A stretch of DNA of 25,893 nucleotides. Source: a virus. Positions 7,701 through 17,300 of this stretch are shown piece after piece. Under the pieces are notes generated by a model. That model saw only the letters and a program-made list of their open reading frames with translations, had not been told where the DNA came from and did no database searches. Within the stretch, counting starts at the first letter, position 1; each line of letters begins with the position of its first letter. The DNA is taken from IMG/VR virus record IMGVR_UViG_3300021425_000170, positions 1-25,893 of that record, one strand, 5' to 3'. The translations under genes and the position numbers were made by a program.

Positions 7701-9936
7701 TAATCCAACAGCATATGTTGATGGTGCATTCCCTTATCTCTATCCTTCTGGTGCTTCTGGAGATCCAAACTCTGTTGGATATATTGACACTACTCTCCAG
7801 GGCAGTGGTGGTATTCCCACATTAAAACAACAGATTAATTATGTTAACAAGAGACTTTACAAAAACTGGTGTTGGTTTAATGTAGATCCAAAATACTATA
7901 AAGTATATGAGTATCGTGTTCCTCGCTCTAGAATGAGTGGAGAGAAACTAAATGGTGTCATTACAGATGTTGTTTATAGCGACAACGTTCTTGACAAAAG
8001 AGCTGGTGATCCTGTACTAGAACCAACGACACAAGAACAGATCGAGTTTGAATCTGTTTGGGATTTAGATCCAACAAAAGTTACCATGTATAAAGTTGAA
8101 TTCTCATGGTATGGTGCTGTTGGTGCTACCTTCCTTGCATATGTTCCTGTTGAAAACAACGAGGCGAGATGGGTAAGAGTCCACCACCTCAGAGCATCTA
8201 ACCAGTTAAAGGTTGCTTCTCTTGGTAACGCTACACTTCCAATTACCTACATGGTATATGGTGGTGGCAGTAAGAACAGACATGGATATCAAAATACAGA
8301 TAGACTTGCTAATACCGAGTCTGGATATGGTTCATTCTCTGAGCAGTTGGTTAAGTATGGTGCTTCTTACTATATTGATGGTGGTGACAGAGGAACTGTA
8401 AGACTATTCAGTTATGCGTCTGAAACACTAAAAGAAATTGGTGGTTCTAAGTATTTAATTTCTGGTAATGCACTAGACAATCCAAATCTATTTGATTATA
8501 CTAACGGATCAAAACTAAATCCAAACCCAGGAACATCTTACATCAATGCATTTGCATTGAAGATTGATAATACAGGAATTGCTCCACCTGTAAGTGACTA
8601 TTATATTAATGCTAGAGTTGTTACTGGTAATGCTAATGATCAAGACGTTAGAGTTATCTGGGCAAGACCAGCAGAGTCAACTACTTACGCTGGACCAAAG
8701 ATATCTAACACTGCCATTAATTCATACGATCCCAACACTGGTCTACTGACACTTGATATTGGAGAGCATAATCATCAAGTTGGAGATCGTGTCTTAATAG
8801 AAGAAGAAGCATTAGGATTTACTTGCGGACTAGATAATTTTGCCTCAACAAAATATTATCCTAGAGCAACGGGATCTAATGAGCCAGGTGGTGCTGATCC
8901 AGGATACAATAACGAATTGGAAATTCTTTCTAAAACTTCAACCACCATTACTGTCAATGTAGGTGACTCCTCTGATACAACTGAGCATAGATTTGTTGGA
9001 TATAATACTGGAGTTTATTCTACTACCGACACAATTATCACTGTTAATGCTGGACCATTCCTTTATCTAAGTAGAGCACTGTCTGCTACGAGTGGTAACA
9101 TTTCCCTTGTTGTTGATAGACCACAACCTTTGATTGGAATCAAGTGTAGAAGGGAGATTAATGGTGTTAGAAATAGAGTTCAAATCTATCCTACTAGACT
9201 AGCCACTGGACTAACATCTAGTTCCGAGTCACTAGTTGTTCAATTAATCAAGTCTCCTTTATTCCAGACTCTAAGTGTTCCTGCATCGGGATCATCGATT
9301 GGTGTTAATGCATCTATTAACATCGGCAAGAGAGGAAAGAAAGTTCTTCTTCCTTCTTCTGAAATTACTGAGTATGGAACATATTTGGAAGAAGGTCAAA
9401 GTACTTATGGTTACTTCCGATATACGGTTGTTGGAGATACTTCTGGTGAAGCATCAACAATGCTTGGACTACTAGAGAAGACGGGTGGAAGTTACTATTT
9501 CAGTGCTAGTGAAGTAACGATTGATGAATTAAATATTAGGGGATCGTTCTTAAGAGTTTCTAACTGGTCTGGTCCTGGAGATAACAGTGATGATCCAGAT
9601 CTAACAGCAACAGTTGAATCTCCTGGATTTAATGGATTCTTCTCATCAACTTTATCTAGACTCTCTGCTGTACAGATAGATACAGAACAGAGATCACCAA
9701 TTCCTGGAACTGGTACAGTTGTTACTACTTTATTCTCTCCAAACTCTGGAGCAGAATTTGACTTACAATCATACTTTGATTATAATAAAGATTATCTGTC
9801 CTTCCCATTGACTGACTTAGTTGATTCGCTTTATGTTTGTGCTTCTTCTAAATCATTCTATGGTGATAGTAACGGAACAGGTGCATACGGTAAACGCGGA
9901 GAAATTTTAGCAAGTCTTACTTGGGAGGAGCAGTGA
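4744..9936 (+). CDS. Giant virion structural protein with four copies of an immunoglobulin-sized module, 1730 residues
   Basis: The N-terminus carries KSIPVVIASDQSAIPV, a motif I have seen in many marine phage structural proteins. A conserved core follows with RYQPGR at residues 146-151. Four copies of a roughly 110-120 residue beta-rich module lie at about 295-413, 493-612, 614-738 and 1319-1429. Each has the pattern YxPxTGxLxLxIGxHS, then FTC, YPRA, DPAYN, and TTITxNVGxSSDTxxH. Between copies 1 and 2 lies a helical segment with a CRRDAGLVIEGLLHDL motif. A second conserved core begins at MYKVEFSWYGAVG (residue 1115) and includes YYIDGGDRGT. The protein ends LTWEEQ. It is paralogous to the next gene but has a far longer middle. 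A tail-fibre or baseplate-associated role is inferred from size, repeats and neighbours. No enzyme motif is seen. Confidence 0.85.
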   Translation: MAAVNNNSSTVIIGRTAPVPAGQQTSAKSIPVVIASDQSAIPVEEQNKQQSEVALSLLGIPRSEVALGIFADVNTYDVNPTEWTAYPEQFTSLAQYQPGGNILLEKYSGYGGDQDWGLTHIAEEAGAMIEAPSDEYSILTSKRFFRYQPGRVSAATFGVKLNRGPYTITANDPAFKAVRNPTIKKYGIFDKFDGYYFESKNDGYGDNFSVVRRTQSIIRDNPLPFSTTAGYQTEDYAWVGVAQVESNAPTYSNAYDILKANKRFLQEVAANFIGTEGQGAETLDGPDVIDGGTGPSYYTPTAATYTPATGELSLTIGAHSHEVGDTVLLEPNSLSFTCTSDGNQVAKSYPRASGDDGTQYGAGDNRGEPDPAYNKDLKILAVTGTTITINVGISSDTAAHNFTGASADAVAIYSTQNAEWDKCRRDAGLVIEGLLHDLKYGGNASTVYNTYRFFNKTDLDNIRLYVDDSSQEVLRYTAIRKAISDILGRSTVQYFTPGAGTSYDPATGDLELSIGSHSLVPGLRVQLAANSLIFTCDTDPSKPKSYPRATGEDGSLVTPGANNNIGNPDPAYNRAIEITAVTGTTITVNVGISSDTAAHQFVSADTNAVKAYRPTYYTPTNTGSTTAYDPATGLLTLTIGNHSIEAGSSILLQPNSLSFTCTSDGNQVAKSYPRASGDDGTQYGAGDNTGRPDPAYKRGIRVESVTATSITINVGISSDTAAHTFTAAASNAVIAYAPTAPYYSDLKGYDAYAGATNTLPISEQGAYDAAASLLSILTTALTGAGNYSSIPSPTGSAAGEMCVYRDGLVMTHGAAHDPSLLLEKVDYAVTDLINDGINNWLRIKIPSGASVLQVGQNFYFNKNGNTADNIVSTDADNLSDGSIWHVHSIRDMISNSSGVFQDIRLSKYPNNEEIYTTVGEGSTASPSNPWGNNEDKAYPDVEEFVIDTAANITTAGYSLQTPTPFLLPDDARAYKGQNYSDDSLNDNPTAYVDGAFPYLYPSGASGDPNSVGYIDTTLQGSGGIPTLKQQINYVNKRLYKNWCWFNVDPKYYKVYEYRVPRSRMSGEKLNGVITDVVYSDNVLDKRAGDPVLEPTTQEQIEFESVWDLDPTKVTMYKVEFSWYGAVGATFLAYVPVENNEARWVRVHHLRASNQLKVASLGNATLPITYMVYGGGSKNRHGYQNTDRLANTESGYGSFSEQLVKYGASYYIDGGDRGTVRLFSYASETLKEIGGSKYLISGNALDNPNLFDYTNGSKLNPNPGTSYINAFALKIDNTGIAPPVSDYYINARVVTGNANDQDVRVIWARPAESTTYAGPKISNTAINSYDPNTGLLTLDIGEHNHQVGDRVLIEEEALGFTCGLDNFASTKYYPRATGSNEPGGADPGYNNELEILSKTSTTITVNVGDSSDTTEHRFVGYNTGVYSTTDTIITVNAGPFLYLSRALSATSGNISLVVDRPQPLIGIKCRREINGVRNRVQIYPTRLATGLTSSSESLVVQLIKSPLFQTLSVPASGSSIGVNASINIGKRGKKVLLPSSEITEYGTYLEEGQSTYGYFRYTVVGDTSGEASTMLGLLEKTGGSYYFSASEVTIDELNIRGSFLRVSNWSGPGDNSDDPDLTATVESPGFNGFFSSTLSRLSAVQIDTEQRSPIPGTGTVVTTLFSPNSGAEFDLQSYFDYNKDYLSFPLTDLVDSLYVCASSKSFYGDSNGTGAYGKRGEILASLTWEEQ
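5626..5982 (+). repeat. Beta-module copy 1 within the 1730-residue protein
   Basis: It runs from YYTPTAATYTPATGELSL through TITINVGISSDTAAH to AVAIYS. It shares an 83-base identical block with copy 3. Confidence 0.75.
5746..5828 (+). repeat. 83-base exact direct repeat, copy A
   Basis: The DNA from AGTTTCACTTG to ATGGAGC is identical to 6715-6797, including third codon positions. It lies inside beta-module copy 1. The offset is 969 bases, a multiple of three. Confidence 0.9.
6220..6579 (+). repeat. Beta-module copy 2 within the 1730-residue protein
   Basis: It has the same order of motifs (TGDLELSIGSHS, FTCD, YPRATGEDG, DPAYN, TITVNVGISSDTAAH) but is clearly diverged from copies 1 and 3 in DNA sequence. 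Confidence 0.75.
6585..6957 (+). repeat. Beta-module copy 3 within the 1730-residue protein
   Basis: It follows copy 2 directly. It has TGLLTLTIGNHS, then the block identical to copy 1, then SITINVGISSDTAAH. Confidence 0.75.
6715..6797 (+). repeat. 83-base exact direct repeat, copy B
   Basis: Identical to 5746-5828. The sequences on both sides diverge at once (for example CTGGAG against GGGTGA after the block), so the boundary is sharp. Confidence 0.9.
8698..9029 (+). repeat. Beta-module copy 4 within the 1730-residue protein
   Basis: The most distant copy lies after the second conserved core: TGLLTLDIGEHNHQVGD, FTCG, YPRATGSN, DPGYN, TITVNVGDSSDTTEH. Confidence 0.7.
9923..9930 (+). promoter_or_regulatory. 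Strong ribosome binding site GGGAGGAG
   Basis: GGGAGGAG overlaps the last codons of the upstream gene and lies nine bases before the ATG at 9940. It encodes the Trp-Glu-Glu part of the terminal LTWEEQ, so the conserved C-terminus and the next gene's ribosome site use the same bases. Confidence 0.7.
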
Positions 9937-9939
9937 TTC

Positions 9940-12900
9940 ATGGGAAAGAAAGTTAAGATCGGTAATGATAGGCAACCAGCACCTCTCATTACCGAAAATG
10001 TTCCTCTGTATAATTTATCTACAGGTCAAGCTTTAACAGACGAAGGTGGAACTCCACTTGTTTCTGCAGAAGATACATTTCTCACATCGGAAGCAACATC
10101 TAGTAAAGCTACATCGTTAGTTTATACTAATGATAAAGCATACAATCAAACAAAAAATATTAAAATTTCTGGTCAGAATTTTAGTGCAGTTGGTAGTATA
10201 ATTTCTGCTGCAAGTGGTTCTCGTTTCAAAGGAGAATTTAAATATAAAATTATATTTTCTTCCACAGATATTTTGCTAGGTTTATCAGAAGGAACAGTTC
10301 TTACAAATAGAAGAACTGGGGAATCTGGTGAAGTGCTTAGTCTTTCTCTAAATGAATTTAACACTGGTGGATTTTTAATCATATCCGATTATGAATCTAC
10401 AATATTCTCAGGAGATCTGTTTGATTTTGGTACTGAAACCATCAGTTCTATTCAATCATTTTTTGTTGGAAAAGCAGGAGAACTTTCTTCTGGGGATAGA
10501 TTATTATTACCAACAGGTCTTGATGGAAGTACTAAAGTATATGAAGTAAGAACGATTAAAGAAGTAATTGATAATCAGACGCTTGAGTTAAGTTTGAATG
10601 TCACATCAAATGTAAATTTGTTTGGGGAACTGATCAAACTTCAATCTATTAGAGTTGATCCTGTTTTACAAGTAGAAGAACAGTTTCCAACGTTTAGTGA
10701 AGTAAGTACAACTATTCTTGGATATCCAAAAGCAGAAGAACAGTTAGGACTATTTTCTAATGTATCTACTTATGGTTTGGATGAAGATGAGTTTATTTTT
10801 TATCAAAATGATGCTTTTTCAAGTCCAAGTGAGTGGGAAAACAGGAAGAATAAAACATATGGAAATCACTATGGATCTAGATATAGAGAAATAGGTGATG
10901 AAGCTGCTATTGCAATTGAATCGTATAGAGTTCCATATTCTTATCCGTATGGACCTAATGAAAGATATGGATACCAACAGGAAAACTTTAAAAAATTCAA
11001 TACATTTCTAAAACTAGGAGCACTTCTTTATGATACTTTTAAGGAAAGTAATCCTTCCTATGCAAATAATTTTCTTCCATATATTCCAAACCATGTGGTA
11101 TTAGATATTGATGATACTGGTGCAGGTCTTAATGCTCAAGTGGATAACATTGGCAACTATTTAAATTACTTTATACCTGGAGAGCAAATAATAATATCAA
11201 ATACTGCTGAAGTAATTGGTACTGTTAAATCATTTAATATGAATACCAAAGTTCTTCATTTTAATGAGGAGATTGGTTACATTTTGGAAGACAGAAATGT
11301 TGTTCAACTTCCTATTGCTGGCGTACAGAGTGGATCAGTGGGTGATATCGTAGGAGATATGACATTCTCTGAACCAGAAGATTTCTTTACTAGTTTTGTT
11401 ACACCACTTAATCCTTTCTACTCTAGCACGGATGATTTCTTTGCTCAGGTTGATACTTGGACTGAAACTTATAGAAAAATTCTTAGAGGAGATATTGATA
11501 GACCTAATGGATCTCCACTAGATTCATCTTTCATTCAAAACTTGGCACTTGTACAGAAGTATATTGTTACCCCTCTTGGAACTTCTGGAGCAATTGCTTC
11601 TAATGATAATACACGACCAGGGTATTCTACTGGACAAGTAACAAGAGCATACTTAGAATCTAGGAAGGCATTTAGATATCAACCAGGAAGAATTAGTGGA
11701 TATACTTTTGGCGTCAGAGCATCTAATGATGCCCGAGATGATAACAATGTTATTATTGAGTGGGGTATTGGAAATAATACTGACGACTTGGTGTTTCAAA
11801 TTAGAGGTTCTACATTTTCTATTGTAAGAAGAAGTGTTGTTCCATTATCAGAAGAAGTACTATCTTCTAATAGTTTGGAAGTTTCAGATCAAGTACTCAT
11901 TGAGAAAGATACACAAAACAATGAAGTCTTTACTGGTTTAGAGAATAAAGAAGTATGGGAAACAGTTATTTCTAGAGACAGATGGAACGGAGACAAACTA
12001 GATGGTAATGGTCCTAGTGGATACCTCTGGAAGGCAGAGAATGTCACTATGTATAAGATTGAGTTTGGTTGGTATGGTGCTATTGGAATTCAGTTCTATG
12101 CTTATGTTCCCGTTGAAAATGGTGAAGCAAGATGGGTAAAATTACACAGACTTATCATTGAAAACAAATTAAACCAACCTTGTATGGGAGATCCTTACTT
12201 TAAGTTTAAGTATTCTCTTATAACTTTAGATCATATTAATGTGAAAACACCTCAGTATATCTACAAGTATGGAACTTCGTGCTACATTGATGGTGGAGAT
12301 GAAGGAACTCTTAGAATTTATTCTGCTACATCAGAACCAAAAACAGCACCAGTTGAAATTGATGGAGCACCTTTATCCACATCTCTTGTTGCTATTCAAC
12401 CAAAGACAGTAATATACAACTCTACAGGTACTGCCATTAAGAATAAGATGCAGGTATTTCCAAAAGAATTATCTGTTCAATCAACTGGTCTTACTGAAGT
12501 TAGTATTGTAAAGTGTAAGTCATGTCCTGGATTTGGACATACTTATCAACCTAATTTGAGTACTGGATACAATGGTGATGTTAGAATCTTCGATTTCCCT
12601 GCAACTGTCAGTGGTTATGATAGATCAAGAGTAGACTTGAGATTGCTTACTAAAGGAATAACAGCATCTTCTGGCGCTGGTGGATTTACTATTACTTTAG
12701 ATAGTGTTGAATATATTAGAGTTGGAGATGTTGTAGATCCCAATAATATATTCGCTGATATCCCTCAGCAAACTTTGATAACTGCTATTGATACCGATAC
12801 AAATGAAATTACTTTGAGTAATGCTTTAGTAGCATCTGTTAGTGGTAGTATAGAAATTCAACCTGTATTTTTAGAATCTGATTTATATTCTAAGGTAATA

Positions 12901-14388
12901 GGTGGAAGACTGTATCTTACCTATATTTGGGAGTATGATACTGGAAGTCTTGTAAGTATTGCTGGTCAAGAAGATAGATATAAAACCGCACTACTCGGAA
13001 CTATTGACACTGCTGCAGTACTTGGAGATCAAGATTTAAGAATGCCAGATTATCTGATTGAGAGAGAACTTCCAGAAACATATAGAGTTGGGGATACTAT
13101 TGTACCTTTCCCAACATCTTTTACTGGTAGACTATCTCAGTATAAAGCATTAGCAGCATCTTCTGTTCCTGTTATTGGAAGAAAAAATAGTTTATTATTC
13201 TTGATGACAGACTCTTCTGATACTGGACCATATTCTGATGGTCAGTATGCAGATTTTAGAGTGGGTGTTACATCATTGAGACCAGAATTTGACGGTGTGA
13301 ATACTATAAATTGGTATGATTCTTTGGGAGTTCAGCAAGAGTTTACTGATGATTATAAATTATATGCTGAGAGATTTAATGAGGGCGTTGGATTTGATAT
13401 TGATGGATTTGAAACAGGAGAAACTAGATTTGGTAGAATACAACCATTCTTAGTTGATTATAGAATACCAAATCCTCCTGGATCTAATACGGGAAGATGT
13501 TCTTTTCTCAATATCACAGTTAATGATGCTGAGTTTATTGAATGTCAACAAATTCGTGGAGATAATTTGCCTGCAGGTGACATTCAACCAGTATATCCAT
13601 CGTTTAATTCCAATGCTTTCTATCTAAGAACTTCTAGTTTCCCATTTACATTTAATCCACAGAATGCTGAGATTGGATTTAATGAGAATGATCCAACTGG
13701 AATTGATGAGATTCCAACAGTCGGTTCTGGTGTGTACTTTAATTCGGATGTTATTACATATACAGATAGTAGCTCTGGAATTACATATCAATTAATTGAA
13801 ATTACAAACAATCTACCAAATCAAACTGATCCAACATCAACTACTGTTGTTGTGTGGTATGTTCCTATATCTCTGGAGACTTATAGAAAGTTAGCAACAA
13901 AATCATTTAACTTTAATCCATTCCCAATTTATTTCTTTGTGGAACTTCGTGATGGATCTAGATTAAATGGAGCAGTTATTAAAGAAGAAGGGCAAATAAA
14001 CAATACTTATAATCCTAGATGGTTTTTTACTGAAGAGATGTCTGTAACAAATGATTCTATTCAGGTAGGAACAACTGATAATGTCTTTACTACAACTGGA
14101 GATCTAACACAATCTCCTCCAAACTTTGTGGATAAAAAGAGACTGTCATCTGCACTGATTGATACTCAAAATCAATCGCAGTTGAGACCATATGAAGTCG
14201 TCGATAAAATTTATGTCGGACAAGATACTAAGTCTATATCTTTAGATAGTATTTTTGATAGAGATAAGGAGACTATCACACCAGACCTTCTAAATACTAC
14301 AGCATACTTCTTTCTAGCGACTTCAAAAGAAACAGATCCTAATAATGAAAGGAGTATCCAAGCAACACTAACTTACGTAGAGCAGTAA
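9940..14388 (+). CDS. Virion structural protein, paralogue of the preceding gene, 1482 residues
   Basis: This gene starts three bases after the previous stop, with a strong Shine-Dalgarno. Four blocks match the preceding protein. The first is near residue 250-290 (LGYPKAEEQLGLFSNVSTYG against LGIPRSEVALGIFADVNTYD). The second is RYQPGRISGYTFGV at 579. The third is MYKIEFGWYGAIG at 704, with CYIDGGDEGTLRI after it. The fourth is a C-terminal segment ending LTYVEQ. Here the second and third blocks are only about 125 residues apart, against about 970 in the neighbour. The first 247 residues have no counterpart there. A CKSCPGFG motif near residue 860 could bind metal or be structural. No enzyme motif is seen. 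I infer a tail or baseplate-surface role from context. Confidence 0.83.
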   Translation: MGKKVKIGNDRQPAPLITENVPLYNLSTGQALTDEGGTPLVSAEDTFLTSEATSSKATSLVYTNDKAYNQTKNIKISGQNFSAVGSIISAASGSRFKGEFKYKIIFSSTDILLGLSEGTVLTNRRTGESGEVLSLSLNEFNTGGFLIISDYESTIFSGDLFDFGTETISSIQSFFVGKAGELSSGDRLLLPTGLDGSTKVYEVRTIKEVIDNQTLELSLNVTSNVNLFGELIKLQSIRVDPVLQVEEQFPTFSEVSTTILGYPKAEEQLGLFSNVSTYGLDEDEFIFYQNDAFSSPSEWENRKNKTYGNHYGSRYREIGDEAAIAIESYRVPYSYPYGPNERYGYQQENFKKFNTFLKLGALLYDTFKESNPSYANNFLPYIPNHVVLDIDDTGAGLNAQVDNIGNYLNYFIPGEQIIISNTAEVIGTVKSFNMNTKVLHFNEEIGYILEDRNVVQLPIAGVQSGSVGDIVGDMTFSEPEDFFTSFVTPLNPFYSSTDDFFAQVDTWTETYRKILRGDIDRPNGSPLDSSFIQNLALVQKYIVTPLGTSGAIASNDNTRPGYSTGQVTRAYLESRKAFRYQPGRISGYTFGVRASNDARDDNNVIIEWGIGNNTDDLVFQIRGSTFSIVRRSVVPLSEEVLSSNSLEVSDQVLIEKDTQNNEVFTGLENKEVWETVISRDRWNGDKLDGNGPSGYLWKAENVTMYKIEFGWYGAIGIQFYAYVPVENGEARWVKLHRLIIENKLNQPCMGDPYFKFKYSLITLDHINVKTPQYIYKYGTSCYIDGGDEGTLRIYSATSEPKTAPVEIDGAPLSTSLVAIQPKTVIYNSTGTAIKNKMQVFPKELSVQSTGLTEVSIVKCKSCPGFGHTYQPNLSTGYNGDVRIFDFPATVSGYDRSRVDLRLLTKGITASSGAGGFTITLDSVEYIRVGDVVDPNNIFADIPQQTLITAIDTDTNEITLSNALVASVSGSIEIQPVFLESDLYSKVIGGRLYLTYIWEYDTGSLVSIAGQEDRYKTALLGTIDTAAVLGDQDLRMPDYLIERELPETYRVGDTIVPFPTSFTGRLSQYKALAASSVPVIGRKNSLLFLMTDSSDTGPYSDGQYADFRVGVTSLRPEFDGVNTINWYDSLGVQQEFTDDYKLYAERFNEGVGFDIDGFETGETRFGRIQPFLVDYRIPNPPGSNTGRCSFLNITVNDAEFIECQQIRGDNLPAGDIQPVYPSFNSNAFYLRTSSFPFTFNPQNAEIGFNENDPTGIDEIPTVGSGVYFNSDVITYTDSSSGITYQLIEITNNLPNQTDPTSTTVVVWYVPISLETYRKLATKSFNFNPFPIYFFVELRDGSRLNGAVIKEEGQINNTYNPRWFFTEEMSVTNDSIQVGTTDNVFTTTGDLTQSPPNFVDKKRLSSALIDTQNQSQLRPYEVVDKIYVGQDTKSISLDSIFDRDKETITPDLLNTTAYFFLATSKETDPNNERSIQATLTYVEQ

Positions 14389-14393
14389 TAGAA

Positions 14394-17300
14394 ATGGCTA
14401 TTAAGAATAATAGGATATTTGGTTTATCTGTTCCTCTTTCTTTAGCGGATGTTATTTCTAGAAACGAGTCTCTATTTAGTCTTGGTATTAACAGAGAAGA
14501 TCTTGAAATTATTCGAGGTATATCTGAGGGTGGTTTTGATAAATTAGATCTTCAAACAATATCTAATTTATCTGTTCCAGCATGGAAATCTTTTGATAGA
14601 TATATTAATGATGTAACTACATATAGTGATACTCTGACATCATCTGGTGGATCTGATTTCCAACTGAGAGGTAATCTTCATGTTGCTGGTGGGATTGGAT
14701 CTACTGCATTTAGATATAAAATATTAGATACAGAACCAGACCCACAAGATCCAAATGCAACTCCAATATTAAAGTGGGGAGACATCTCTACGTCTAGGGT
14801 AAGTTCTTGGAGTACTATTGGTACTAACATTTCTTATGGTGGAGATGTTGAGATTGGTGGCACTCTAAAAGTCGGAAAGATTAAAACAAGAACTGTAGCA
14901 ACTACTAAGGTATTTGATTCCGAAGTTCCTACACATAGAATCAAGATTGATCTGAATGGTCAGACGAGATATATCTATGCAATGAAAGGTATCCCTCTAC
15001 AATTTGAAGGATATTTTAGAAACTTTCTTGCTAAGATAGATTTTAATCCAGTACTTGGTAAGAAAGTTAGTTGGAGAATTAGAAGAACTGATGGTCTTAC
15101 TAGTCCAGAAGATTTCGAAAGCTATGGTGGTACAAATACATCGACCTTAGATTATAGATCTCCCTTTTCTGCAGAAAGAATAGTTGAAGTTTACTATAGT
15201 CCAGATGCTATTACAAACATCGAACTATCAAATACAAATGTAAGAAACCTACCAAGAGTTGGTTTGAATAATTTAAAGACATTTATTTTTTCTAACAATG
15301 GACTTGTAGATTTTCCAGATGTTAATTTCTTTGCTCCAAATCTTGAGACATTAAACATTAGCAACAACCCTTTCTTCAATGCTAGTGATGCTGATGAAAG
15401 AAGATTGAATCAACTTATTGCAGATAAATTACCAGCAACTTTGAGGTCTTTGGATATACGCGGTGGATTTCTTGGTGGTATAGAACAAGGAATCTTTGGT
15501 AGATTTACTGAGCTGAGAACTTTACAGATTGATAAATCTGGATCTACATATTTTTATCCCGACAGTACAAATCCAAATGGAGAGTTACCATTCTTCTTTG
15601 GTGATCCTAATGATTCAACTACTCATAAGTTAACATCGATTTATGCTAGAAATAATGACTTCAGATCTATTGGAACTCCAACGGCAGGATCTAATCTTGT
15701 ATCTGTAAAACAACTAGAATCTTTGGTTAATCTTTATCTCGATAACAATCCAAATTTATTAGACAATAACTTTCAGGTTGCCAGTGACGATATTGTCAAT
15801 ATAACAATAGACAGAACTAAACTAGCATGTCCTAATTTACAAGCAAGAACATCTCTTCGATATTTTACTGCTACTTTTAATTCAAACTTTAAATCTTTAT
15901 TTAATAACTGGGATGGTACTGGTTTTACAGGAGGAAATGTTCCAGTTGGAGTGAGTGATGCTAGTTATAAGTTTGCTGGTTGTTCTTCTTTGCAGACAAT
16001 TAATCTTTCTTTTTCTAATGTAGCAGGATATATTCCTAAGTTTATTGGTAATAGTTCTCTTACTTACATTAACCTTAGTGGATGTAATGGTCTTATTGCT
16101 GGAAGACCAGGAAAGTCTGATACTAAGTGCTTTTATAATGATACATTTGAGCAGGCAAGATCAGTGGCTACCATTTATGTTAGTATAAACAATCCAAATT
16201 TTGCTGGGGAAATTGATAGAAATACTTTTGTTCCACTCAATGATAGTCTTTCCAGATTAGATTTATTCGGTGCTGGTAGATTTACTGGTGCTTTCCCTGA
16301 CCTAGAAGGATGCACAAAACTTGTTACATTGAGAAGTCAGGGTCAAAACTGGGGTAGAAATACAGAGACCACACTTCCAAATCTTTCATCATCATTTGGT
16401 ATGACTAGAATTGAATTGCAAAATAATTATTTTATTGGATCTTTACAGTATACTAATAAAAATTCTTTGGATTATTTGGATGTAACTAACAATGATCTTA
16501 CATCCATTTCTTCTGCATTTAGTGCTCCAAATTTAATATATCTTTATGCTTCATCTAATAACTTTACTGGATCTCTTCCAAATCTTGAAACATCATGTCC
16601 AATAGTTGAATATGTTTCACTAAACAATAACCAATTTACCAGCTACACTAGAGGTAATGGATTTGTAAATCTTCCTAGACTAAAGCAACTAGATCTTTCT
16701 GCAAACATTCTTTCTCAAACAGCAGTAGATAATGTACTGTTTGATCTTGTTGATAATTATAAGGCAGCAAATAGAAGTGGAGTCATTGTTAACCTAACTG
16801 GATCAAATGCATCTCCTTCTCCTTATCCAGTCATTGAAGGTATCATAACTGGATTTGATCCAATCTTGCAACCAGCGATTAATAGTGGCGTTGTTGTTGA
16901 TCTCGGTGGGGTTGGTGGTCTAACAAATCCAAGTGAGTATTCGCCAGTGTCTGGTAATTATTCTAATCTTACTGTATTCTATCAAACTCCTGGTGGTGCT
17001 GGAAGAACTGCTAAAGCATCATTTAGAGTTAATGTTGATTATGATGAAGATTTAGTAGAAACTATAGGATCTTTTACTGCTCCTAATAATAATCCTGCTT
17101 TATATGATACTGGTATAGTCAATACTATCGGAACATTTTCTGCTCCTCAAAATGCTTCTTCTTTATATTCTACTGGTATTGTAAACGGACTTGGGTCATT
17201 CACTGCTCCTGGAAATACGCCACCTCAGGGAGTAGTTAATGCTATTGGATCTCCAACTGCTCCTAGAAATATACAACCAACTGGTATAGTCGATGTCCTT

